From Chloroflexota bacterium (GTDB lineage Bacteria > Chloroflexota > Dehalococcoidia > Dehalococcoidales > JAHJRU01): 5,963 nucleotides of DNA. Under the pieces are notes generated by a model. That model saw nothing but the letters and a program-made list of their open reading frames with translations. It did no database searches and was not told where the DNA came from. Positions 1 to 5,183 of the stretch are shown here, in pieces. Numbering within the stretch: position 1 is the first letter of the stretch; each line of letters starts with the position of its first letter. Made by a program: the position numbers and the translations under genes. The stretch lies in NCBI GenBank assembly GCA_018830745.1, contig JAHJRU010000093.1, positions 1 to 5,963 on the forward strand, in the 5' to 3' direction.

Positions 1-608
1 CCATTGATATCATTCTCTGGATTGGCTTCGGCGAAACCTAGCTCCTGCGCTGTCTTCAATGCCAGGGAGAAGTCCATGCCCTCTCGCTCCATTCTGGTCA
101 GGATATAGTTGGTGGTGCCGTTTATTATGGCATAGATGCCCTCTATCCGGTTAGCCACCAGGTCATGCTGGAAGGGGGAAATCAGGGGGATACCGCCACC
201 GGCGCTGGCTTCAAAATGCAGTCCTACCTGATGCTGCCGTGCCAGGGCAAACAGTTCACTCCCATGCTTGGCCACCACCTCCTTGTTGGCGGTAACCACG
301 TGTTTGCCCGAGGAGAGTGCTCTCTGGATATACGCCATAGCCGGGTCTTCACCGCCAATTACCTCAACGACGATGTCTATTTCGGGGTCGGAGAAGAACT
401 CCTCGGCGTCGGTGGTGAAAAGCTCCGGCGCCATTTCCTTTGCCTGTGGGCGGAGTAAATCTGGCGGCAATACCTTTATTCGCTGCAGAGACAGGGAGCA
501 ACCGACCTGCTCGGCCAGCATATCAGCCTTTTTCATAAGAACGCGGGCTACCTCTCCACCCACAGCCCCTAATCCTATCAAGCCAATCCCAATATTTTGT
601 TTATTCAT
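1..608 (-). CDS. hom: Homoserine dehydrogenase, N-terminal 202 residues (cut by window edge)
   Basis: The enzyme reduces aspartate-4-semialdehyde to homoserine with NAD(P)H, the branch point to threonine, methionine and isoleucine in the cytoplasm. The visible part begins with a Rossmann dinucleotide fold carrying GxGxxG (residues 12-17, GLGAVG). It continues with the family motif TANKE (106-110), a glycine-rich GGGIPL stretch (137-142), NGTTNYIL (163-170) and FAEANPENDING (192-202), which matches the homoserine-binding 'AEAdP..D..G' region. The catalytic lysine region and any C-terminal ACT domain lie beyond the left edge. The start is the ATG at 606-608, which overlaps the TGA of the upstream foldase gene as ATGA, so translational coupling is likely. 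A purine-rich AAGAGG abuts the start and GGGAAC lies a few bases further up. The frame is open throughout. The family call is from motifs and is secure; the pairing with a foldase gene is observed, not explained. Confidence 0.93.
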   Translation of the reverse strand, partial: MNKQNIGIGLIGLGAVGGEVARVLMKKADMLAEQVGCSLSLQRIKVLPPDLLRPQAKEMAPELFTTDAEEFFSDPEIDIVVEVIGGEDPAMAYIQRALSSGKHVVTANKEVVAKHGSELFALARQHQVGLHFEASAGGGIPLISPFQHDLVANRIEGIYAIINGTTNYILTRMEREGMDFSLALKTAQELGFAEANPENDIN

Positions 609-1888
609 CCTCTTAGTTCCCTTGCTTTGTCCAATGCCCAGTTAACCTTCTCATTGTCCAGGAAGCTCTCTACTGTATAGTTCGGGTTATCCCATAATGA
701 TTCTACCCATTCGTTCAGTGCCTTGCCCTTTAATAGCGTTCTGTCCTCCTCATCAATCTCTCTGTCGTTGTCTTTACCTAACACTTTTATCAGCCAGTAT
801 CCTCCATCGGTCACGGTGTTTTCATCATGGATTGGTTCGCTGACTGTTTCCAGCTCTACTTCCGGGCCGAAAATAAAATCATCCATGGGTTTACTCAGCA
901 TACCTGGAGTCACCTCACCTACGTCTCCACGGTCTTCTTTGGCTTCATCCAGTTTAGAAAGCTCGGCTGCCAGGTCGCCAAAGTCCTCGCCAGCGTCCAG
1001 CCTGGCTTTAGCCTCTTCCGCCTCTGCTTGGCTGCCAAGCTGGATAACCGCTATCTTCACTGCGTTTGAGTCCTCTTTCCGCTCTACAATCTTTATCAGC
1101 CAGTAGCCTGTCCCTTTCGGTTTATCTTCGTCATATATTGGCTGGCTCAGCACTCCTGGCTCAGCATTGAAGGCATAGTCCTCGGCTACCGAACTATTCA
1201 GTATTCCAGACACGATGTCTCTGGGATGCCAGCCTAAATCCCCCTTCTTCTCTTTGGTGGCATTGTCCAGGGAAAGCTCGGCGGCTATCCCGGTAAAATC
1301 GTCACCTGCGGCTAGTTTGTTGGTAACCTCCAGCGCTTGCGCTTCACTTTCCAGGAACATAGCCTGGATGTGGACCTGCTCCGCGGACCTCGGTATCTGC
1401 GGGTCAAAATATTCATCCAGCAGTTTTTCTGCCAATAGTTGGGTCCTGATTATATCGCGATGGTCTTTGCTTAACGGGGGGTCACGGCCCTCAAGCTCTT
1501 CATCTACCTCATCGTTGCTGACGGTGATGCCCAATTCCATTGCTGCCAGTCGGATAAGTTCATTTTGCTTGATTTCTCTTTCTACCTGTCCAATCATGAG
1601 ATACGGCTGCGTGCCGGGTTGTTGCTCAAGAAAATAATTATACGTATTTATGAAATACTGCATGCTGAATTTGGCATTATTCACCTTAATTACCGTTTCA
1701 TACAGTGGCTTAAACTGGGTAATATATATACCGGCTACTATAACGCATACCACGGCGATGATTATTGAAATCCCCGTGAAGCGTATCAGGCGTTCCCTTT
1801 TCCTTTGTTTCTGCCACCGAGAAAGCTGGCGTTTGGAAATCTCACGTGGTTTCTTCTGTTGTTTCTTCTCTTGTTTCTTCTTTGTCAA
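605..1888 (-). CDS. Membrane-anchored peptidyl-prolyl isomerase/foldase (SurA/PrsA type) with two parvulin-like domains
   Basis: This is probably an extracytoplasmic chaperone that helps exported proteins fold. I place the start at the TTG at 1886-1888 (427 aa). GGGAG at 1895-1899 lies six bases upstream of it, but directly abuts the alternative in-frame TTG at 1892-1894, which would add two residues. The N-terminus is very rich in Lys/Arg (residues 1-36) and is followed by one hydrophobic helix (about 37-58), giving an inside tail and an outside body. No lipobox is present: the only nearby Cys has Val before it. Residues about 65-165 resemble a SurA-type N-terminal helical region. Two similar segments follow (about 172-270 and 276-372). 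Each has an 'A..F..lA.elS' helix, a later GDlGw or GDvGe turn, and an ending like 'sePI.De....GYWLIKi', the pattern of tandem rotamase domains. A charged helical tail ends the protein. It is first in an operon with hom and overlaps it by four bases. Whether either domain is an active isomerase cannot be told by eye. Confidence 0.85.
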   Translation of the reverse strand: MTKKKQEKKQQKKPREISKRQLSRWQKQRKRERLIRFTGISIIIAVVCVIVAGIYITQFKPLYETVIKVNNAKFSMQYFINTYNYFLEQQPGTQPYLMIGQVEREIKQNELIRLAAMELGITVSNDEVDEELEGRDPPLSKDHRDIIRTQLLAEKLLDEYFDPQIPRSAEQVHIQAMFLESEAQALEVTNKLAAGDDFTGIAAELSLDNATKEKKGDLGWHPRDIVSGILNSSVAEDYAFNAEPGVLSQPIYDEDKPKGTGYWLIKIVERKEDSNAVKIAVIQLGSQAEAEEAKARLDAGEDFGDLAAELSKLDEAKEDRGDVGEVTPGMLSKPMDDFIFGPEVELETVSEPIHDENTVTDGGYWLIKVLGKDNDREIDEEDRTLLKGKALNEWVESLWDNPNYTVESFLDNEKVNWALDKARELRG

Positions 1889-1894
1889 GGTCAA

Positions 1895-1899
1895 CTCCC
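1895..1899 (-). promoter_or_regulatory. Ribosome binding site deciding the TTG start of the foldase gene
   Basis: Read on the minus strand, GGGAG is followed by TTGACCTTG. The first TTG touches the site with no spacer, while the second follows after six bases, a workable Shine-Dalgarno distance. This favours the second TTG (1886-1888) as the start. No in-frame ATG exists near the N-terminus. Confidence 0.6.
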
Positions 1900-1934
1900 G
1901 CTAGATTATTAAATTATTACATAAGCACTCTATA

Positions 1935-1963
1935 TTTATAACGCAAAAAGCTTCTTTTTTCAA
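1935..1963 (-). promoter_or_regulatory. Sigma-70-type promoter for the foldase-hom operon
   Basis: On the minus strand there is TTGAAA (1963-1958), exactly 17 bases, then TATAAA (1940-1935). Each hexamer matches the consensus at five of six positions with ideal spacing. Transcription would start near 1928, leaving roughly 30 bases before GGGAG at 1899-1895. This is inferred from the sequence only. Confidence 0.6.
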
Positions 1964-2002
1964 ACCCCTGGCAGAAATGAGAGAGAAATCTACACCGGCT
2001 AG

Positions 2003-2020
2003 CCTCCAGGTTGCTGGAGG
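2003..2020. repeat. Perfect 7-bp inverted repeat between the divergent promoters
   Basis: CCTCCAG (2003-2009), a four-base GTTG loop and CTGGAGG (2014-2020) form a perfect hairpin or palindrome. It is not followed by a T run on either strand close enough to look like a terminator. It overlaps the proposed -35 element of the tRNA promoter (2011-2016) and lies about 40 bases upstream of the -35 of the foldase promoter. It could be a protein binding site or a chance palindrome. Confidence 0.4.
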
Positions 2021-2039
2021 AAACAATTTATGCTAGTAT
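2011..2039 (+). promoter_or_regulatory. Promoter of the tRNA-Pro gene
   Basis: TTGCTG (2011-2016) is followed after exactly 17 bases by TAGTAT (2034-2039). The -10 is preceded by TGC (2031-2033), an extended -10 element. The expected transcription start near 2046 gives a 5' leader of about 18 bases before the mature tRNA at 2064, for RNase P to remove. Its location directly upstream of a tRNA supports the call. Confidence 0.55.
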
Positions 2040-2063
2040 TTTTTGGTAGCATTCTAGTTTGAG

Positions 2064-2140
2064 CGGGGTGTAGCGCAGCCAGGTAGCGCACCTGAATGGG
2101 GTTCAGGTGGTCGCCGGTTCGAATCCGGCCACCCCGACCA
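2064..2140 (+). tRNA. tRNA-Pro, anticodon GGG, CCA encoded
   Basis: The 77-base gene folds into a full cloverleaf. The acceptor stem is CGGGGTG (2064-2070) with CACCCCG (2130-2136). The D stem is GCGC (2073-2076) with GCGC (2086-2089). The anticodon stem is CCTGA (2091-2095) with TCAGG (2103-2107) around the loop ATGGGGT (2096-2102). The T stem is GCCGG with CCGGC (2113-2117, 2125-2129) around TTCGAAT. The anticodon is GGG at 2098-2100 with G37 after it, which reads CCC and CCU proline codons. The C1-G72 pair and discriminator A73 (2137) are typical of bacterial tRNA-Pro, and CCA (2138-2140) is encoded. The anticodon loop and 3' anticodon stem recur as a 13-bp repeat at 3451-3463, so this gene may be an integration site. 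Confidence 0.97.
2096..2108 (+). repeat. Direct repeat copy 1 (attL-like) within the tRNA-Pro anticodon arm
   Basis: ATGGGGTTCAGGT covers the anticodon loop (2096-2102), the 3' strand of the anticodon stem (2103-2107) and the next base. The same 13 bases occur in the same orientation at 3451-3463. The anticodon arm is one of the known crossover sites of tyrosine integrases in tRNA genes, so this is a plausible attachment core. Confidence 0.5.
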
Positions 2141-2165
2141 TTAATAAAGAAAATATTATCTCAGG

Positions 2166-2197
2166 GGGGGAGCTGATATGGCTCCCCCTTATTTGTT
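2166..2197 (+). terminator. Rho-independent terminator after tRNA-Pro
   Basis: GGGGGAGC (2166-2173) and GCTCCCCC (2181-2188) form a perfect 8-bp G+C-rich stem around a seven-base loop, followed by TTATTTGTT. It begins about 25 bases after the tRNA CCA end and should end the tRNA transcript before the membrane protein gene, which has its own promoter. Confidence 0.8.
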
Positions 2198-2237
2198 AAC
2201 TGCTTGCGTTGTAAAACTTATATATTTTTCAGTGCGG

Positions 2238-2266
2238 TTGGTATGATTCAAAGAAAGATATATAAT
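2238..2266 (+). promoter_or_regulatory. Promoter of the four-helix membrane protein gene
   Basis: TTGGTA (2238-2243), 17 bases, then a perfect TATAAT (2261-2266). The expected transcription start (about 2272-2274) lies only three to five bases before the ATG at 2277. No Shine-Dalgarno sequence is seen before the ATG, so the mRNA may be leaderless. Confidence 0.6.
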
Positions 2267-2276
2267 ACTTCCTAAG

Positions 2277-3377
2277 ATGGGAATAGAAAGTATGTTAGGT
2301 AAAAATGTTCCGCCTGCTCCTATTGGGTTTGACGCTAGTCAGGAAATTCTTTGGAAGTCCCCATATTGGCGAAGTGATTTTAGAAAGAGGTTAGCAAAGA
2401 AAAGATGGTCTATTATTCTTAATTTCTTAAGAATAAATTCCGTAGCAATTCTCTTGTCAGTATTAATAGCAAGACTAATTTACCTTAACACAAGCGTTGA
2501 AATATCAGAAAACTCAATGATGACATTAGCTGTTGGTATAGTAACGGCTAGTGCCGCAATACTAACAATTATAGTTGCTTTCTTATTCTTCTGGTTTGGA
2601 AGTTCAATAAGTAGCATGCAGAGAATTAAAAGTCGAATAGGGGATGAACTTGTAATTCTTGAAGATATCAAGGAAGAAATTGAACCATATACTGCGGGGC
2701 CTAAGGATACTGTGGAAGAACCATTAAGAAGCAAATTTATAGAGTTGTCCATTAAATCAAGAAAATTCATTGATGCTTTATTAGCTATAAGCGGAAGGTT
2801 TCATAGAGCAGGCTCAAGTACTTATTATGATACTACTAGTATATATAAATTAGAGGCTGTAATACAGTATACAGGTGGAAACTGGTTTAAAGATTATGTA
2901 ACCATATTTCCGGGACATGAAGCTCACGATTTTGCTAGAAAAACTTGGATTAAGGCTTTAGCCGTTGCAACAAGAATGAGTAATATGAATATTGAAGCAA
3001 TGCTTGCAGGTAAACAGCTAGATCAGGTTATTCAATTCTTACCACTATTAACCTCGGTTTTATTAATATTTGTTTTTGCCTTGTTGGTTTCCTTTATTTC
3101 TGGTGCCAGCTATGACGGCGGAGTTGAAGACGTGTTGCTCCCAATAACTAAATTAATAATGAGTGTTTCGCTTATTGTCTTTCTGCCTGTTCAATTAATT
3201 GGAATAACAAAATACATATGGTCTTTGCTATTGTCAAAATATGTTGGAGACGAAACTAGCAGGGTTTATGATGAAAACGTAAGTAAAAACATGGAAACTA
3301 AATTTTCTTTTGACTATAAAGCAGCATTGAAAAAGCAAGTAGATACTATTATCAAGATGAATGAAATAGATGATTGA
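2277..3377 (+). CDS. Unrecognised four-helix membrane protein in an A+T-rich island
   Basis: I do not recognise this 366-residue protein. It has an amphipathic, basic N-terminus (about 1-45, with a WKSPYWRSDFRKR stretch) and hydrophobic helices at about 46-70 and 83-108. A charged segment of about 140 residues with coiled-coil-like stretches (115-135, 150-175) follows, then two more helices (about 252-275 and 287-312) and a charged C-terminal tail of about 50 residues. An even number of helices puts both ends on the same side; basic flanks suggest that side is the cytoplasm, with the central domain there as well. No catalytic motif stands out. The gene is A+T-rich, uses AGA arginine codons freely, has its own promoter and terminator, and sits between 13-bp repeats that begin in tRNA-Pro, all suggesting horizontal acquisition. 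The ATG at 2277 has no ribosome site; an in-frame ATG at 2292 is an alternative with only weak GAAAG upstream. A role as a cargo gene, for example in defence or ion transport, is a guess from context. Confidence 0.8.
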   Translation: MGIESMLGKNVPPAPIGFDASQEILWKSPYWRSDFRKRLAKKRWSIILNFLRINSVAILLSVLIARLIYLNTSVEISENSMMTLAVGIVTASAAILTIIVAFLFFWFGSSISSMQRIKSRIGDELVILEDIKEEIEPYTAGPKDTVEEPLRSKFIELSIKSRKFIDALLAISGRFHRAGSSTYYDTTSIYKLEAVIQYTGGNWFKDYVTIFPGHEAHDFARKTWIKALAVATRMSNMNIEAMLAGKQLDQVIQFLPLLTSVLLIFVFALLVSFISGASYDGGVEDVLLPITKLIMSVSLIVFLPVQLIGITKYIWSLLLSKYVGDETSRVYDENVSKNMETKFSFDYKAALKKQVDTIIKMNEIDD

Positions 3378-3415
3378 ATTTTATAGGAAATAGCTGTATT
3401 ATTCTGCGAAAGAAA

Positions 3416-3439
3416 GGAGGCAAGCGGCCTCCGCTTTTT
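3416..3439 (+). terminator. Rho-independent terminator after the membrane protein gene
   Basis: GGAGGC (3416-3421) and GCCTCC (3427-3432) pair around a five-base loop, followed by GC and TTTTT (3435-3439). It is 38 bases after the stop codon and 11 bases before the right copy of the 13-bp repeat. Confidence 0.65.
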
Positions 3440-3450
3440 CTACCGGCTAC

Positions 3451-3463
3451 ATGGGGTTCAGGT
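3451..3463 (+). repeat. Direct repeat copy 2 (attR-like)
   Basis: This is identical over 13 bases to 2096-2108 in the tRNA-Pro anticodon arm, in the same orientation. The match stops at both ends: upstream CGGCTAC differs from the tRNA's GCACCTGA, and downstream ATAAAAA differs from GGTCGCC. It marks the right edge of the A+T-rich segment. Confidence 0.5.
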
Positions 3464-3497
3464 ATAAAAACAAATGGAAGTTAAGTGAATATATAGA

Positions 3498-3542
3498 CCG
3501 GGTTAACTAAGAACCGGGGATGGATTGCCCTGACCAACCCGG
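3498..3542 (+). promoter_or_regulatory. Inverted repeat in the leader of the EamA transporter gene
   Basis: CCGGGTT (3498-3504) is perfectly complementary to AACCCGG (3536-3542). The last two bases of the right arm are the first two of the GGAGG ribosome site (3541-3545), so pairing would partly mask it. A second partial partner, AACCGGGG (3512-3519), lies between the arms. This could be a translational control hairpin. It does not match any riboswitch class I know, and no promoter with good spacing was found upstream. Confidence 0.3.
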
Positions 3543-3560
3543 AGGTAGCAGCCGCTTGTT

Positions 3561-4466
3561 ATGGAAATAGGATTAATTTTTGCTCTGCTTTCAGCTATCC
3601 TTTTTGCTGCCAGCAATGTCTTCTTGAGGAGAGGCGTTTCCAAGGCTGGAGAGTCATTTTCCGCCCTCCTGATTGCCATATTCATGGGGATATTGCTCTT
3701 TTCCTTGATGATGCTCTTCACCGGGGAGTGGGATAAAGTATGGTCTCTTTCCGCGCGGGGATGGGTATTGCTGGGAGGAGCCGGAATTATACACTTTGTT
3801 ATCGGAAGGTACCTGGCTTATATCGCTGTGCGATTGATCGGGGCTAATAGGGCTATCGCTATCACCCGGAGTAACATGCTTTATGCCGTCATCTTTGGGA
3901 TTATTCTTTTAAGCGAGCCCATTACTCTTCCTCTTGTCCTCGGCGTCGCATGCCTCACTTTTGGGGTTACGCTGGTGAGCATGGAAAGGCAAGGTCCTGA
4001 GGCCAAAGAACATAACCAGACTTCCGGGCTGCCGACCAAGGGGGTTTTTTATGCGTTAATAGCCGGTCTGCTCTGGGGGATATCGGGGATACCGATTAAG
4101 CTGGCGGTTACAGAAATCGGTTCCCCCCTTGCCGGTGCCTTTGTTTCCTTCATCCCTCCCTCAATCATCATGGCCGGGCTGTTATTTCGTGAGAGACAGC
4201 GAGAGGAGCTATTTATACTCCCTCGCTCTCCTTTAATCTATTTAGCCATCGCCGGGGCATTGACTTCTATCTCCCAGTTGTTCAGATATTTCGCCCTGAG
4301 CTATAGCCCGGTTAGCCTGGTGCAGCCACTCCTGAGCACCAACGTCCTCTTTCTCCTGCTTTTCTCTTTCCTTCTAAACCGCCATATCGAGGTATTCACG
4401 GTGAAGGTAATCATCGGCATAGTGGTTACCGTAGCGGGCGGCGTCATCCTTTCCTACTGGTTGTAA
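3561..4466 (+). CDS. EamA/DMT-superfamily permease
   Basis: This 301-residue protein has the usual length and shape of the drug/metabolite transporter superfamily: ten hydrophobic helices arranged as two EamA repeats (about 3-140 and 160-300) with a short charged linker (about 142-158) between them. Family-like landmarks include the first-helix segment 'FALLSAILFAASNVFLRRG', the 'AIAITRSNMLYAVIFGIILLSEP' stretch in repeat 1, and the equivalent 'SLVQPLLSTNVLFLLLFSFLLNRH' stretch in repeat 2. Such proteins sit in the inner membrane and export or exchange small metabolites; the substrate cannot be read from sequence. ATG at 3561 is the only start, because an in-frame TAG lies at 3546. GGAGG at 3541-3545 leaves a long 15-base spacing, so initiation may be weak or regulated. 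The gene stands alone, with base composition like the native flanks. Confidence 0.88.
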   Translation: MEIGLIFALLSAILFAASNVFLRRGVSKAGESFSALLIAIFMGILLFSLMMLFTGEWDKVWSLSARGWVLLGGAGIIHFVIGRYLAYIAVRLIGANRAIAITRSNMLYAVIFGIILLSEPITLPLVLGVACLTFGVTLVSMERQGPEAKEHNQTSGLPTKGVFYALIAGLLWGISGIPIKLAVTEIGSPLAGAFVSFIPPSIIMAGLLFRERQREELFILPRSPLIYLAIAGALTSISQLFRYFALSYSPVSLVQPLLSTNVLFLLLFSFLLNRHIEVFTVKVIIGIVVTVAGGVILSYWL

Positions 4467-4495
4467 TATCTCACTGCTAAAATAATCGACAACTA

Positions 4496-4690
4496 TTGAA
4501 AGCAGGTGTGAAATTATATCCACCTCCGGCTGAAAATCTGGCTGGTGACCTGGATAAGTATGCTCGGCTGGCATTAGATATGGATGCCTCCGAGGCAGAG
4601 ATTGTGCGGGCTGAAGATATTCCCCTGGATATTCGGGCTTATTATGCCCAATGTGTATTCCCATGCTGCCGCTGGACGAACACCTCATAA
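4496..4690 (+). pseudogene. Probable truncated remnant of a DUF2284-type cysteine-rich protein
   Basis: The frame encodes 64 residues from a TTG at 4496 (a GTG at 4508 is also in frame), with no convincing ribosome site. The middle reads like a real protein: 'DLDKYARLALDMDASEAEIVRAEDIPLDIRAYYAQC' has the pattern of DUF2284 N-termini, where an 'a.elGA..a.ii...di..d' segment leads into a first cysteine cluster. The frame ends just after QCVFPCCRWTNTS, where family members would continue with CPP and the remaining cysteines. No CPP or further cysteines follow in this or the neighbouring frames that I checked, so I read it as a decayed 5' fragment. The family link is from memory of the pattern. 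A genuine small protein with two adjacent cysteines is possible. Confidence 0.45.
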
Positions 4691-4917
4691 TGTTTCAAAC
4701 ATATTCACAACTAATCCCTGATATCAGCATTAATTGGGCGGTGAGCTAAAGCCCGCGATGTCCATACCAGGTTGATTTGAGCCCCTTGTGATTTTATTGT
4801 GAGAATTGGTGCCTATTTTTTTACCGTCATGTGAGCATCCCCCACTACCATTCAAGCAGGGAGTGAACGGAATCAAGCGAAGATAACCGTTTATTATCGG
4901 GACAGGAGACAGGTATA
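4691..4917 (+). other. Intergenic stretch upstream of the two-gene signalling unit
   Basis: No gene is seen here. It contains a short GGGC (4736-4739) with GCCC (4751-4754) hairpin with an 11-base loop and a run of seven T (about 4816-4822) without a stem before it. Its right end carries the AGGAG ribosome site (4904-4908). I found no riboswitch or tRNA signature. Confidence 0.5.
4772..4800 (+). promoter_or_regulatory. Weak candidate promoter for the 81-residue protein and response regulator
   Basis: TTGATT (4772-4777), 17 bases, then TATTGT (4795-4800). Both hexamers match the consensus at four of six positions with ideal spacing. It would give a leader of about 110 bases. Two four-of-six hexamers are common by chance, so this is only a candidate. 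Confidence 0.25.
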
Positions 4918-5163
4918 ATGGCTTTCGCTCTATCCTGGAATAGTGCTGAGGACTTGAAAGAATGCCTGGAGCGTATGCCCACCCTACGTAAGTCTCAGGT
5001 TAGCCGGGAAGTCATGCTTGGTCTCCTGCACAAAATGCCGACCCTGCATGTTTTGGAATCGGTGAGTGATACCGGAGGGAAATATGTTCCGGTTTTCGGC
5101 ATAGATTTAGCTGCTCTTTTTGAGGGATGCCAGGAAATAAACCATAAGTTTTCACCGTCGTAG
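4918..5163 (+). CDS. Unrecognised 81-residue protein upstream of an orphan response regulator
   Basis: I do not recognise this protein. The ATG at 4918 is well placed behind AGGAG (4904-4908, nine-base spacing). No hydrophobic helix or metal motif is seen. The first half has two similar helix-like segments, each ending in MPTL (residues 20-23 and 40-43, twenty residues apart): 'LKECLERMPTL' and 'MLGLLHKMPTL'. The second half, 'GGKYVPVFGIDLAALFEGC', looks like a small folded segment. The stop at 5161-5163 is 20 bases before the response regulator ATG, so the two are probably co-transcribed. A role as partner or modulator of that receiver is inferred from position only. Confidence 0.65.
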   Translation: MAFALSWNSAEDLKECLERMPTLRKSQVSREVMLGLLHKMPTLHVLESVSDTGGKYVPVFGIDLAALFEGCQEINHKFSPS

Positions 5164-5183
5164 GAAGGTTCGCTTCGAAGGCT

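Larger units (their letters stand above)
2096..3463. mobile_element. Putative 1.35-kb tRNA-Pro-integrated mini-island (or remnant)
   Basis: Three signs coincide. A 13-bp perfect direct repeat brackets the segment and starts in a tRNA anticodon loop. The G+C of the interior gene is about one third by rough hand count of sampled lines, while both flanks are near one half. The interior holds a self-contained unit of a terminator-like hairpin, promoter, single gene and second terminator-like hairpin, ending 11 bases before the right repeat. Against it, no integrase, excisionase or replication gene is present. The right repeat is also not followed by a displaced tRNA 3' half, which a recent integration at this point would be expected to leave. 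It may be an old, decayed insert, an element mobilised in trans, or a chance repeat beside an acquired gene. Confidence 0.4.

Noticed and set aside
171..180. A possible frameshift in hom at a G run (GGGGG)
   Set aside because: A first reading with one base too few gave a stop; counting the five G correctly restores SPFQHDLVANR and an open frame to the window edge.
165..458. Open plus-strand frames inside the hom and foldase genes (also 268-645, 723-1106, 1215-1637)
   Set aside because: They lie antisense to two genes with clear family motifs and have low-complexity Ser-rich translations typical of shadow frames.
3528..3536. CCCTGACCA resembling the tRNA-Pro 3' end (CCCCGACCA) downstream of the right repeat
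   Set aside because: It is not at the distance expected for a displaced tRNA 3' half, lacks the T arm before it, and is short enough to be chance.
4374..4688. Minus-strand frame of 104 residues across the end of the transporter gene
   Set aside because: It overlaps the transporter 3' end antisense, lacks a ribosome site and has no recognisable motif.
4736..4754. GGGC/GCCC hairpin as a riboswitch or terminator
   Set aside because: It has only four base pairs, an 11-base loop and no T run; no known riboswitch core was recognised around it.
4914..4919. TATAAT just before and into the ATG of the 81-residue gene
   Set aside because: It overlaps the start codon, so it could not drive that gene, and no -35 fits at the right distance.
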